Translations under genes and position numbers: made by a program | Shown here: positions 31,329-39,288 of the stretch, piece after piece | How positions within the stretch are numbered: position 1 is the stretch's first letter | Layout: each line of letters begins with the position of its first letter | The notes under the pieces: model-generated | The model's database searches: none | Seen by the model: only the letters and a program-made list of their open reading frames with translations | Told to the model about the DNA's origin: nothing | Assembly (NCBI RefSeq): GCF_007860125.1 | Contig: NZ_SJPW01000003.1 | Coordinates: forward strand, 520,764-584,763 | From: Rubripirellula tenax | GTDB taxonomy: Bacteria; Planctomycetota; Planctomycetia; Pirellulales; Pirellulaceae | Reading direction: 5' to 3' | Length of the DNA stretch: 64,000 nt

Positions 31329-32502
31329 TGGTCAATCCTTTACCGTTGAGGTCGGTCAATCGAAATTGGAATTCCCAATCTTGGGCCCAACCTTCGGTTT
31401 GTTCGTTCTGGCACGCTTTGATCAGAATCGTGTTGTCACCTTCACGTAATTCGACATTGGCGATGTATTGATCCAGCGCGGTGCCGGAGTGATAGACTTC
31501 ATTGGCCATCTGTTCCTGGCCGTTGACCCAAACCTTGTTGGCCGTGACGCAGCCCAATCTCGCCTGAGCGACTTGAGCGGTCGGTGAGCGGAACGTGGTG
31601 AACAGGTAGGCGGTCGCACCCTTCTCTTTTTCAAACGCTGTCGCCAAGTCGACCTTTCCCGTATCGGCGTCACCCTCGACGTCTTTCCACATCACGTCGC
31701 CATCCTTGCCATCGGCGGCGGGCTTCGCATCGGTCGACTGGGATGCAAGGTAAGTACTTTCCGGAGAATAAACTGCATCGAATCCGACGCCGCCGGTGTT
31801 GTTGAACGGTCCGATCGCTTTCCAAGTCGTGATCATCGAGAACGCTTGGCGGATGCTTGCCGTTTCACCAAGGTCTTTCAACGATCGAACGGCAGCTTCC
31901 AGTTGTCGCGGTTGTCGCGCCGCGATCAGTGCGTCACGGTAAAGTTTCTTGGCCATGTCATCGTCGCCATCTTTCTTGGCCGCTTCCGCACGGCCGAGTG
32001 TTTGGGCAACCGCCATTTGACGAAGCGGCAGGCTTGGATCGTCAAGGCAGCCCATGATCAGCTTGGACGATTGCTCCGGTGCAATCTTCTGTAGTATCTC
32101 CATCGCAAGTCCACGTCCGCTGCCGTTGTTGGCACGGTCCATGGCATAGCTTTCGATCAGCTCTTTGGGTAGCGATGGCGATTGACGTGTGATGTCGAAC
32201 ACGATGCCGCGAATCCAGTTGCGGGAAACGGCATCGGCATTGGACATTGCGTCAAACAACTGCGGCAGTCGATCAGCCGGCAGGACGCGAAGCGCGGCGG
32301 CGGCTTCGCTTGCTGCCTTCATACCTGCCGCATCCGGCGAAACCGACTGGATCATCGCGATCGCTGCGGTTATCGGAATCGAATCGGCTAGTGCGGTGCC
32401 GTCAGCCAGTGCGCTGCTGGGGAACGTCAGCAATGCGAACAGCAACGCGGCGCCGCGATGCTGTCGAATAGAGTCAATCGGTTTCATCGCGGTCGCAATC
32501 AT
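31318..32502 (-). CDS. Exported HEAT-like repeat protein with C-terminal beta-sandwich
   Basis: A 394-aa protein from the ATG at 32502 (a second ATG at 32487 is equally plausible). A signal peptide (RGAALLFALLTFPSSALADG) precedes an alpha-helical repeat region (residues ~50-210). The C-terminal ~170 residues resemble the planctomycete beta-sandwich seen with PQQ propellers (TTWKAIGPFNNTGG, LGCVTANKVWVNGQE, GDNTILIKACQNEQTEGWAQDWEFQFRLTD). It overlaps the downstream beta-propeller gene, so the two are likely a functional pair. Function unknown. Confidence 0.72.
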   Translation of the reverse strand: MIATAMKPIDSIRQHRGAALLFALLTFPSSALADGTALADSIPITAAIAMIQSVSPDAAGMKAASEAAAALRVLPADRLPQLFDAMSNADAVSRNWIRGIVFDITRQSPSLPKELIESYAMDRANNGSGRGLAMEILQKIAPEQSSKLIMGCLDDPSLPLRQMAVAQTLGRAEAAKKDGDDDMAKKLYRDALIAARQPRQLEAAVRSLKDLGETASIRQAFSMITTWKAIGPFNNTGGVGFDAVYSPESTYLASQSTDAKPAADGKDGDVMWKDVEGDADTGKVDLATAFEKEKGATAYLFTTFRSPTAQVAQARLGCVTANKVWVNGQEQMANEVYHSGTALDQYIANVELREGDNTILIKACQNEQTEGWAQDWEFQFRLTDLNGKGLTSGN

Positions 32503-32599
32503 CGGTGAGTCAGGAACACAGAGCCACGATTGTAGCGTTTGTTGCCTGACCACGCCGAAGGTTCCGTCGTGCATTCAACGCCCGCGCGGTGTATCGATG

Positions 32600-33013
32600 T
32601 TATTCCGCATCGTTGTCGCGGCGAAGATACCCGGCGCTGGTTTCGAAATAGCGATTGCGTCGCTGGGTGGGCTGTTCATCAGGCATAGATGACGATTGCA
32701 GGTCCGCCAAGTTGGCGGCACAGTAGCGACAGCCGACCGTGTCAATGTGAAAAACGATGTAGTCGGATTGCTCGGGTGTCAGTGCTCCGAGCAAGTGCTG
32801 GCCCATCTCCGATCGAGTCGGGCAGGACAGCCGTGATCGTCGCCAAATGCTGCCGATCGAATGCAGGCCGGCCGATTCACGGCCGCGAACTTCGACCAAA
32901 CGAGCTCGCAAGTCGGCGCTCGTTCGTAAATCATGTTCGATCGCCGAAGAACGTTGCGGCGGCAAGGCTTCGTCCAGAAAGGCGGCAAGCTCGGCGTCGC
33001 TGTATTGGTTCAT
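32600..33013 (-). CDS. Small zinc-finger-like protein (anti-sigma-like), coupled to fabF
   Basis: A 137-aa protein, MNQYSDAELAAFLDEALPPQR..., whose N-terminal helix and later H-x5-C-x2-C motif (HIDTVGCRYC) resemble the zf-HC2/ZAS anti-sigma proteins of planctomycetes, although the canonical spacing is Hx3Cx2C. No transmembrane segment is visible. Its ATG (33013-33011) shares one base with the fabF stop TGA (33015-33013), giving TGATG and indicating translational coupling. Its link to fatty-acid synthesis is not explained by any known homologue I can name. Confidence 0.65.
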   Translation of the reverse strand: MNQYSDAELAAFLDEALPPQRSSAIEHDLRTSADLRARLVEVRGRESAGLHSIGSIWRRSRLSCPTRSEMGQHLLGALTPEQSDYIVFHIDTVGCRYCAANLADLQSSSMPDEQPTQRRNRYFETSAGYLRRDNDAE

Positions 33014-34299
33014 CACTGACCCTCGAAACGGCTCAAACAAAGCGTCACGTTCTGGCCGCCGAACCCGAAGCTGTTGTTGAGTGCGTATTTGATCGGTGCT
33101 TCGCGAGCGACATTGGGCACATAGTCGAGATCGCAAAGCGGATCGGGATTTTCGTAGTTGATCGTCGGCGGCAACACGGAATCCCGCATCGCCATCAGGC
33201 ACACGATCATCTCGGTCACACCGGCGGCGGCGATCAGGTGCCCCATCATGCTCTTCGTACTGCTGACGGGTGTCTTGGCAGCGTTTTCGCCAAAAACTTC
33301 TTTGCACGCCAACGTTTCCACTTTGTCGTTGACCGTTGTGCTGGTTCCGTGGGCGTTGACGTAATTGATTTGCGACGGGGTCAGCCCCGCGTCCTTGATC
33401 GCCATTCGCATCGCGGCGATCCCGCCGTGGCCATCGGGTGGGATGTCGGTAATGCGGTAGGCATCCGCGGTGGTGCCGTAACCGGCGACTTCGCCATAGA
33501 TCGTCGCGCCGCGGGCCTTGGCGGCTTCGAGCTCTTCGAGCACGACCATCGCTGATCCTTCGCCCAACACGAAGCCGTCGCGCAGTCGGTCGAATGGGCG
33601 ACTGGCCTTTGTCGGTTCATCGTTGCTTTCCGACAGGGCCGTCAACAGATTGAATCCGGTCACGCCAAAGGGGTGAATCATGCTGTGCGTGCCGCCGGAC
33701 AACATCACGTCGGCATCACCGCGCCGGATGATTTCGGTGGCTTCGCCGACAGCTTGACTGGATGCCGCGCAAGCGGTCAGGCAGTTCAAGTTAGGCCCCT
33801 GAGCACCGAACATGGTGGCCAAGTGGGCGGCCGGCATGTTGGGTTCTTGTTCGAGTTCTTTCTCGGGGTTGAGCAGTTTCAGGCCTGCGGCAATGAACTT
33901 GGACGCGTCATAGTCGCCGTCTTTTAGTGCCGCCGCCATCATTCGACTGAACGTGGCGAAGTCCTGGTTGCCTTCGCCGCTGCCAAGATAGATGCCGAAA
34001 CGAACGGGATCTTTGATCGCGTCCATCACGCCACTATCGGCGATCGCTTGCTTGGCTGCACCGACGGCGAACTTGGTGTGCCGACCTCGCGAGGCCCACT
34101 GTTCCGCCTGTTCGCCGCAATCGGTGATATCCCAATTCTTGACTTCGGCGCTGATCTTGGTGGGAAAGCCGGTGGCATCGAACAACGTTGTTCGTGCGAC
34201 GCCGCTCTTGCCTTCCTTCAATCCACCCCAAACGGTTTGGGCGTCGTGCCCCATCGGATTGATCATGCCGATTCCGGTGATGACGACGCGACGACGCAT
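33013..34299 (-). CDS. fabF: 3-oxoacyl-[acyl-carrier-protein] synthase II
   Basis: A 428-aa ketosynthase condensing acyl-ACP with malonyl-ACP. The catalytic triad is complete: Cys177 in TACAASSQA, His317 in NAHGTSTTVND, and His354 in SMMGHLIAAAG. Length is slightly above the usual ~410 aa, with an inserted segment after GSGEGNQDFATFSRMM. It is the last biosynthetic gene of the minus-strand cluster and is coupled to the small zinc-finger-like gene. Confidence 0.94.
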   Translation of the reverse strand: MRRRVVITGIGMINPMGHDAQTVWGGLKEGKSGVARTTLFDATGFPTKISAEVKNWDITDCGEQAEQWASRGRHTKFAVGAAKQAIADSGVMDAIKDPVRFGIYLGSGEGNQDFATFSRMMAAALKDGDYDASKFIAAGLKLLNPEKELEQEPNMPAAHLATMFGAQGPNLNCLTACAASSQAVGEATEIIRRGDADVMLSGGTHSMIHPFGVTGFNLLTALSESNDEPTKASRPFDRLRDGFVLGEGSAMVVLEELEAAKARGATIYGEVAGYGTTADAYRITDIPPDGHGGIAAMRMAIKDAGLTPSQINYVNAHGTSTTVNDKVETLACKEVFGENAAKTPVSSTKSMMGHLIAAAGVTEMIVCLMAMRDSVLPPTINYENPDPLCDLDYVPNVAREAPIKYALNNSFGFGGQNVTLCLSRFEGQ

Positions 34300-34356
34300 G
34301 GAGTTTGCTTTGAAAAGGTTTGTGGGGGAACGAAAACAAATTCGCTGAAACGGTGG

Positions 34357-34869
34357 TTACAGATTCTCGTAAATCGGAACCGGATTGCCGTCCGCATCAA
34401 CGGCGACATGGAAAAAATTCATCATTCGCAGCATGCCTTCAAGGTCGCCCGGCGCGAACAAAGGCCCGTCCGGAAAACGCGTGTCGCCAGCTTCTAGGAA
34501 GGCAAACATCAAGTCGATCTCGGCTTGCATTTTGCCGTCACAATGGCTGGTGCTCGTAACGGTAGCGCCGTGCTCCTGTACCGCATCAAGTTTGACTTCA
34601 TACGTCAGCTGGTCGCCGGTCCGCGCGGGCTGAAAAAATTCGGCCCTTCCGACTTTGGCAAGGACAACGCGTTTTTCAAACTTGAAGTGTTCCGCAACCA
34701 AAATACCACCCAACTGTGCCATCCCTTCGATGATCAACGTTGGGGGCAGCATCGCGTAGCCGGGATAGTATTCGTCAACGGCTTCTTCGGCCAACGAGAT
34801 ATTCTTGATCCCGCAAGCGTGAGAGCCGCTAACAAATTCGGTAAATCGATCAACCCAGAACCAACGCAT
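34357..34869 (-). CDS. FabZ-like hotdog protein with substituted catalytic His
   Basis: A 170-aa hotdog-fold protein related to beta-hydroxyacyl-ACP dehydratases. The central motif is EYYPGYAMLPPTLIIEGMAQLGG. The position of the FabZ catalytic His (GHFPG) is Tyr (EYYPG), while the conserved Glu (LIIEGM) is kept. It is therefore either an inactive partner or a thioesterase-like variant. ATG at 34869 (MRWFWVDRFTEF). Located between acp and fabF, with the canonical FabZ-like gene two genes upstream. Confidence 0.8.
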   Translation of the reverse strand: MRWFWVDRFTEFVSGSHACGIKNISLAEEAVDEYYPGYAMLPPTLIIEGMAQLGGILVAEHFKFEKRVVLAKVGRAEFFQPARTGDQLTYEVKLDAVQEHGATVTSTSHCDGKMQAEIDLMFAFLEAGDTRFPDGPLFAPGDLEGMLRMMNFFHVAVDADGNPVPIYENL

Positions 34870-34897
34870 CGGATTTCCAGTGGAGGACTCGGAACGG

Positions 34898-35287
34898 CTA
34901 TTCGCCGACCTTGCTGCCGACGTAGTTACAAAGGTCGCCAACGGTCAACAAGTTGCCGAAGTCTTGGACGCGTGGGTTCTTTTCGAACTCGCTCAAGTTG
35001 GCCCAAGGCATCCGACGCTTCAGTTCGGCCATACCGTCGGCAGTGACGACGCCGTCTTGGACGTATTGGCTATTGGTCAAAATGTCTTCGGGCGAAAGTT
35101 CTTCGCGAGGGATCGTGATGTCGAACGACTTCTCAAGCTTGAAGACGATGTCTAGAAAGTCGATCGACTCGGCACCGAGATCGCCAACCAGCGTCGCGCT
35201 GCGTTCAACTTCGTCATCATCGACGCCCAATGCGTCGACCAGAGCGGCTTGGACCTTCGCGAAAATATCTTCTTGGGACAGTGCCAT
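34898..35287 (-). CDS. acpP: Acyl carrier protein, C-terminally extended
   Basis: A 129-aa carrier protein. The phosphopantetheine site is LGAESIDFLDIVF with Ser41, in place of the usual DSLD by ESID. Residues 1-~80 form a normal ACP domain; the additional ~50 residues (GMAELKRRMPWANLSEFEKNPRVQDFGN..CNYVGSKVGE) are not seen in housekeeping ACPs of about 80 aa. It carries acyl intermediates for the surrounding FabF and hotdog proteins. Confidence 0.86.
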   Translation of the reverse strand: MALSQEDIFAKVQAALVDALGVDDDEVERSATLVGDLGAESIDFLDIVFKLEKSFDITIPREELSPEDILTNSQYVQDGVVTADGMAELKRRMPWANLSEFEKNPRVQDFGNLLTVGDLCNYVGSKVGE

Positions 35288-35338
35288 CGGGGATTCCTTT
35301 GTGAAAAGTTGGATTTCAATGTTTGGTTTGGCGAAATT

Positions 35339-35818
35339 TCAAACCGAGAGCGTAACATCGCCGAACAATTCGCGAAATTGCGTTTCGGCTTGCTTTCGGA
35401 CGTCTTCATCGGTGCCCAGCCGCGCCGGATCGTCGCTGCGGCACGTTTCGAGCACCAATCGGGCCGTGACGGTGACACGGTCGCCCTTCATGGCGTTGGC
35501 TTTGATTGTGGTGCGATTGCCGTCAACTTTCAGTACTTCGGCGGTAATTTTCAGCGTCTCGCCGGGGGCCAGGAAGTCGCCGAACTTGACGCCGCGGACT
35601 TCCCTTAGCAGCACCAAGGGCGTTTGGAACCCGTCACCGACCCGGATCAGCCAAATCGCCGCCTGATGCAGGGCTTCCAGCATCATGACGCCCGGCATGA
35701 CCGGAAATCGCGGAAAATGGTCTTCCAGGTACTGTTCTTCGGCGCGCAGCGTTCGCTCGGCGATCAGCACCTTGCCCGGGGTTAGCGAGGTGATTCGGTC
35801 GAGTTGGCGGTACTTCAT
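35339..35818 (-). CDS. fabZ: FabZ-type 3-hydroxyacyl-ACP dehydratase
   Basis: A 159-aa hotdog dehydratase with the FabZ signature EDHFPRFPVMPGVMMLEAL, keeping both the catalytic His (DHFP) and Glu (MLEAL). It dehydrates 3-hydroxyacyl-ACP. ATG codons at 35821 and 35818 are in tandem. First gene of the minus-strand cluster fabZ - acp - hotdog - fabF - zinc-finger-like gene, which likely makes a dedicated acyl chain. Confidence 0.88.
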   Translation of the reverse strand: MKYRQLDRITSLTPGKVLIAERTLRAEEQYLEDHFPRFPVMPGVMMLEALHQAAIWLIRVGDGFQTPLVLLREVRGVKFGDFLAPGETLKITAEVLKVDGNRTTIKANAMKGDRVTVTARLVLETCRSDDPARLGTDEDVRKQAETQFRELFGDVTLSV

Positions 35819-35944
35819 CATCGGGCGAGGCCGGCGCAGGTGGATTGTGGTTCAGTGGGCTCTAAAATAGAGGCCCGCAAAAGTTGCCTCAACCGTGGGT
35901 CGGCCGTCGATCGTACTTGACGCCCAGAAATTTGCGAGGTCGCG

Positions 35945-36508
35945 TCAGGATTTGGGATCCGAGTCGGCCGAATTCGCGTGAGTCGTATCGGCCGCCGTTT
36001 CGATGGAAACTGAAGGTGACAAATGTTCAGAATGCTTGGCGTACACAATCAGGCCCAATCCGGCGATCAGCAGCCCCGCCCCGGCCAACCGGACCGGCGA
36101 CGCAACGGCGCGGTCATTTCCCAGCCATCCGTAGTGGTCCAACAACACCGCAGCGACGACCTGGCCGGTCATGATGGCTGCAAACCAGGGCAGCGAGCCG
36201 ATCCGCGGGACCAGAATCAACGAACTGGTCACCATAAAGACGCCCATCGCACCGCCAGCCCAGACCCACCACGGCATCGAAAACGGTGACATTGTGAAGC
36301 GAGGAGGAAAAATCCCGCCGGCGACCGACATCACCATCAAGATGGCCGTGCCGCTGGCAAACGAGATCAACGAAGCCTGCAGCGGATGAACGACATGCCG
36401 CCCCAAATGACCGTTGACACTGGGTTGGATTCCCACCAGTGCCCCCGCGGCAAGGCCGAACGCAATCGCGATGACCAGCGTGCCGCTTCCGCCAAGTGGT
36501 GGCGTCAC
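35945..36508 (-). CDS. YdcZ/DUF606-family membrane transporter
   Basis: A 187-aa integral membrane protein with about five helices (VIAIAFGLAAGALVGIQPSVNG, ASLISFASGTAILMVMSVAGG, WWVWAGGAMGVFMVTSSLIL, WFAAIMTGQVVAAVLLDHYGW, LAGAGLLIAGLGLIVYA) and a polar C-terminal tail. The pattern fits the DUF606/YdcZ half-size relatives of drug/metabolite transporters. Start is GTG at 36508, overlapping the stop of the receiver gene as GTGA, so translation is coupled. Substrate unknown. Confidence 0.8.
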   Translation of the reverse strand: MTPPLGGSGTLVIAIAFGLAAGALVGIQPSVNGHLGRHVVHPLQASLISFASGTAILMVMSVAGGIFPPRFTMSPFSMPWWVWAGGAMGVFMVTSSLILVPRIGSLPWFAAIMTGQVVAAVLLDHYGWLGNDRAVASPVRLAGAGLLIAGLGLIVYAKHSEHLSPSVSIETAADTTHANSADSDPKS

Positions 36509-36891
36509 TTCTTTTTCCGTTCACCCAAGTAGGGTTCCAACATGGCTTTCGTCGCCGCATCACCGATCGACAGTTTCCCGAATCCACGGGCGCAACCGAT
36601 TTTGACCGCAGCGTCTTGATGTTCGTCATAGTTGGTGACCAACATCACCGGAATGTCCGACAGTTCCGGGTCGGCCTTGATCGCCTTGATGACTTCCATT
36701 CCATCGGTGTAATCGCGATCGAGTTTTCGATTCACGGTGACCAAATCGATCTTCCGCTGGCGAAGCATATCGAGCGTGTCCTCGGTACCATGCGACTGCA
36801 CGACCGAGGCATTGAAATTCGACGTCACCATTTGACGGATCGAATTGAAATCGGGACCGCAGTTTCCACAGTCCAGGAGAGTCTTTGACAT
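36505..36891 (-). CDS. Single-domain receiver-like protein without phospho-acceptor Asp
   Basis: A 128-aa CheY-like fold (MSKTLLDCGNCGPDFNSIRQMVTSNF). The position of the conserved phospho-acceptor Asp in LVTVNRKLDRDYTDGMEVI is Asn54, the N-terminal acidic pair is replaced by LLDCGNCGPD (residues 6-14), and the usual KP near the C terminus is KL (Lys106). The Thr in VMLVTNYDE is retained. It cannot be phosphorylated in the standard way. The frame is open upstream to 37158, but the ATG at 36891 precedes the conserved start. Coupled to the YdcZ-type gene. Confidence 0.75.
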   Translation of the reverse strand: MSKTLLDCGNCGPDFNSIRQMVTSNFNASVVQSHGTEDTLDMLRQRKIDLVTVNRKLDRDYTDGMEVIKAIKADPELSDIPVMLVTNYDEHQDAAVKIGCARGFGKLSIGDAATKAMLEPYLGERKKK

Positions 36892-36919
36892 GTTCTTCAG
36901 ATCAGTTGTGTAAATAGTC

Positions 36920-36951
36920 CGAGAGGTCTTTCGCAAAATGCGATCCTCTCG
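36920..36951. other. Bulged hairpin upstream of the receiver-like gene
   Basis: Arms CGAGAGG (36920-36926) and CCTCTCG (36945-36951) are perfectly complementary, with an inner stem TCGC/GCGA (36931-36934, 36940-36943) and an AAAAT loop. It sits between the stop of the beta-propeller lipoprotein gene and the start of the receiver gene on the minus strand. It could stop transcription of the former or structure the leader of the latter, but no T-tract follows on the minus strand. Confidence 0.4.
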
Positions 36952-36991
36952 AGTTCGAACGGATTGGCCGTTCCGCGTTCCGTCCGCGGGT

Positions 36992-39169
36992 TCAATCCGT
37001 TTCACCGATGGCGAACAGCTTGTCTTTGGTGCTGACAAAGATCGTCTTGTTGGCAGCCACCGGCGTACTGTAGACGCTACTTCCCATGTTGATCTCGTCC
37101 ATGGGCTCATTGTGTTCGGGACCGAATTCAAAGATCGCCACGTCGCCGTCTTCGTCACCGATGAAGACGCGTCCGTCGGTGATCAGGGCGCTTCCCCAGC
37201 TTTGGGCGAGCATGTCATAGGTGAAGTGAACGATCGGCTTACCGTCCTTGGTTCCCTTGGCGTCCAAGCAATGAACCAACCCCGAGAAGTCGGCAACGTA
37301 AAGGACATCGTCCTTGATCGCGCAGGTGCCGATCGAACGGTGCATTTCCTCTTCAAAGTCGATTTCGTCGTCTCCATTGGAATCGAACATCGAGTAGTGC
37401 CAAACAACAGCCGAGTTCGGGTTATCGACTTCGACTTCGCCATCCTCCGGTTCAACGGCTTGCACGCGGCGATGCTCAATCGGCACGCGTTTGCCGTCTT
37501 CCAGTTTCATCGCCAGCGTCGGCGACACGTCGCCTCGCTTGGTCGGATCGATGCACCACAAGTGGCCTTCGCCTTCGCCGTGTTCGGGGTCTTGGCCGAC
37601 GGCGATGTACACGCGTCCGTCATAAGCGACCGGCGTTGCAATCAAGTTGTTGCGTGTACCTTCACCGCCCAATTTCCAAACGGTCGTCTTCGGGTTGCAG
37701 TCGAACTTCCACAACAATTCGGGCTTGCCGTCTTTGCCGCGGTCAGCTGCGAAACTGTAAAGGATTCCGTCGCCACCCGCGAATAAAGCCTGTGCGACTC
37801 CGCCGAGTTCGGCGACGGCGGGGCTGGACCATTGACCGTGCAGAATGTTGCGACCCGGTGACGAGTCGGTCCAGATCACTTCGCCGGTGTTCTTGTCCAT
37901 GCAAATGAAACTAGGCGCATCGGGCGCCGGCAAGTTGATGTGCGATTCGTCCAAACCGTTCGATGTGTTGACGAACAACAGATCGCCATAGCTGGTCACG
38001 CTGCACGCACACATATTGTGCTGGCTGACGCCCATGGTCGGCCCCATCATGTCGAACACCCAAACCACATCGGCGTCGCGTTTGTCGTCCACGCCAAGCG
38101 ATTTGATGAACATGATCTTCGGACCGATTTGCTTCATCGTGATCGTGCGATCGACGCCGCCGAAGTTGCCGGTCGCTTTCCATACTTTGTCCGCCGTGAC
38201 GGTTTCGACTTTGGCGTCACCTTCCAGCGGTTCGCCGGCTTCGGCCAGTTTGGCTTTCGCGGCGTCGGACAATTTGCCTTCGGCTAGGGATGCCAGTGTT
38301 GCGGCGTGGGCAGCGGCGGCCGGTCCGGCGTTCATGATTTCGGCGACGTTGGCGGCTTCGTCTTTGACCGGTCCGTCGTCTTCGCCATCATAGAAACCTT
38401 CGGTGTCCAAGCATCGCACTTCGCCACGGCTGGTGACGAACCAAAGCCGATTGCCTTCGACAAGCGGCGCACAGCAGATGCCTTGCAGGGGCCAGTCATG
38501 GACGCGGCCGGTGATCAGTTTTTCGCTGCTGTGTTGCCACAAAAATTCGCCGTTCTTCTCGTCAAACGCCAACAGGCAACCGAGGTCGACTTCCGAGGGA
38601 TAGCGTTTGATGTGACCGGCGCCGTTATTGGTGCCGACGTAAACGTGACCGCCCGAGACGACGGGGTTTCCGTACGTCTGGCTGCCCAGGTTGGCGTACC
38701 AACGAATGTTTGCGGCTTTGGAATTATCCCACTCGCCCGATCGGCGATCGAACTTGCCGATATTCCATTCTTCGGGCAGTCCCGTCACGCCGGGCGCGTT
38801 GTTGCGCATCCGCGTTCCGCCCCACTGGGGCCAATCACCACCCGCGCTTTGGACGTCTTCCGGTGCGGAAGTTTCGGTGGTGTCAGCAGACGTCGTCGAT
38901 ACCAACGCGACGGCCGCCTTGGTGGACATCGTTTTCGGCGGTACCAACGCCATCGGCAAATCGACGGCGGCGGAAGGGCCGCCTGCGGTCGTGACGTTGC
39001 TGTTCGTTGCCGTCACGTTGCTGTCCACGGGATCATCGTCTAGCGCCGTTGAGGTATTGGCCTCTGGGATCGGCGGTGGCGTGCATCCGCTAAGAGCGAC
39101 CGTTGTCGCACTGCCCAAGAGTGAGGCGAAAAGCAAGAACGCCCAAGTCGAGATTTCTTTTTTGAACAT
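36992..39169 (-). CDS. PQQ-like beta-propeller lipoprotein
   Basis: A 725-aa protein with a lipoprotein signal (FLLFASLLGSATTVALSGC, lipobox LSGC with Cys near residue 29). The mature part contains PQQ-type propeller blades with DWPQWGGTRMRNNAPGVTGLP at the start and repeated [FW]-DxxxGExxW strands (FDEKNGEFLWQHSS, MDKNTGEVIWTDSSPG). A linker (KLSDAAKAKLAEAGEPLEG) interrupts the propeller at about residue 310. Together with the next gene upstream it forms a pair of extracytoplasmic propeller proteins; substrates are unknown. Confidence 0.85.
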   Translation of the reverse strand: MFKKEISTWAFLLFASLLGSATTVALSGCTPPPIPEANTSTALDDDPVDSNVTATNSNVTTAGGPSAAVDLPMALVPPKTMSTKAAVALVSTTSADTTETSAPEDVQSAGGDWPQWGGTRMRNNAPGVTGLPEEWNIGKFDRRSGEWDNSKAANIRWYANLGSQTYGNPVVSGGHVYVGTNNGAGHIKRYPSEVDLGCLLAFDEKNGEFLWQHSSEKLITGRVHDWPLQGICCAPLVEGNRLWFVTSRGEVRCLDTEGFYDGEDDGPVKDEAANVAEIMNAGPAAAAHAATLASLAEGKLSDAAKAKLAEAGEPLEGDAKVETVTADKVWKATGNFGGVDRTITMKQIGPKIMFIKSLGVDDKRDADVVWVFDMMGPTMGVSQHNMCACSVTSYGDLLFVNTSNGLDESHINLPAPDAPSFICMDKNTGEVIWTDSSPGRNILHGQWSSPAVAELGGVAQALFAGGDGILYSFAADRGKDGKPELLWKFDCNPKTTVWKLGGEGTRNNLIATPVAYDGRVYIAVGQDPEHGEGEGHLWCIDPTKRGDVSPTLAMKLEDGKRVPIEHRRVQAVEPEDGEVEVDNPNSAVVWHYSMFDSNGDDEIDFEEEMHRSIGTCAIKDDVLYVADFSGLVHCLDAKGTKDGKPIVHFTYDMLAQSWGSALITDGRVFIGDEDGDVAIFEFGPEHNEPMDEINMGSSVYSTPVAANKTIFVSTKDKLFAIGETD

Positions 39170-39288
39170 GTTATCGGTTTCGAAATGAAAGTGTGCCAGC
39201 GATCGTTCTGGCAGTGGTGGTTGTTAGATTCAGTTTTAAAGTTTTGATAGACGCAAAGACCGTGGCTGATTACGGCCCGAGCGGTCTG

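Noticed and set aside
33014-33307. N-terminal extension of the zinc-finger-like frame into fabF.
   Set aside because: The extension is Arg/Asp-rich shadow sequence of fabF; the ATG at 33013 starts a coherent protein.
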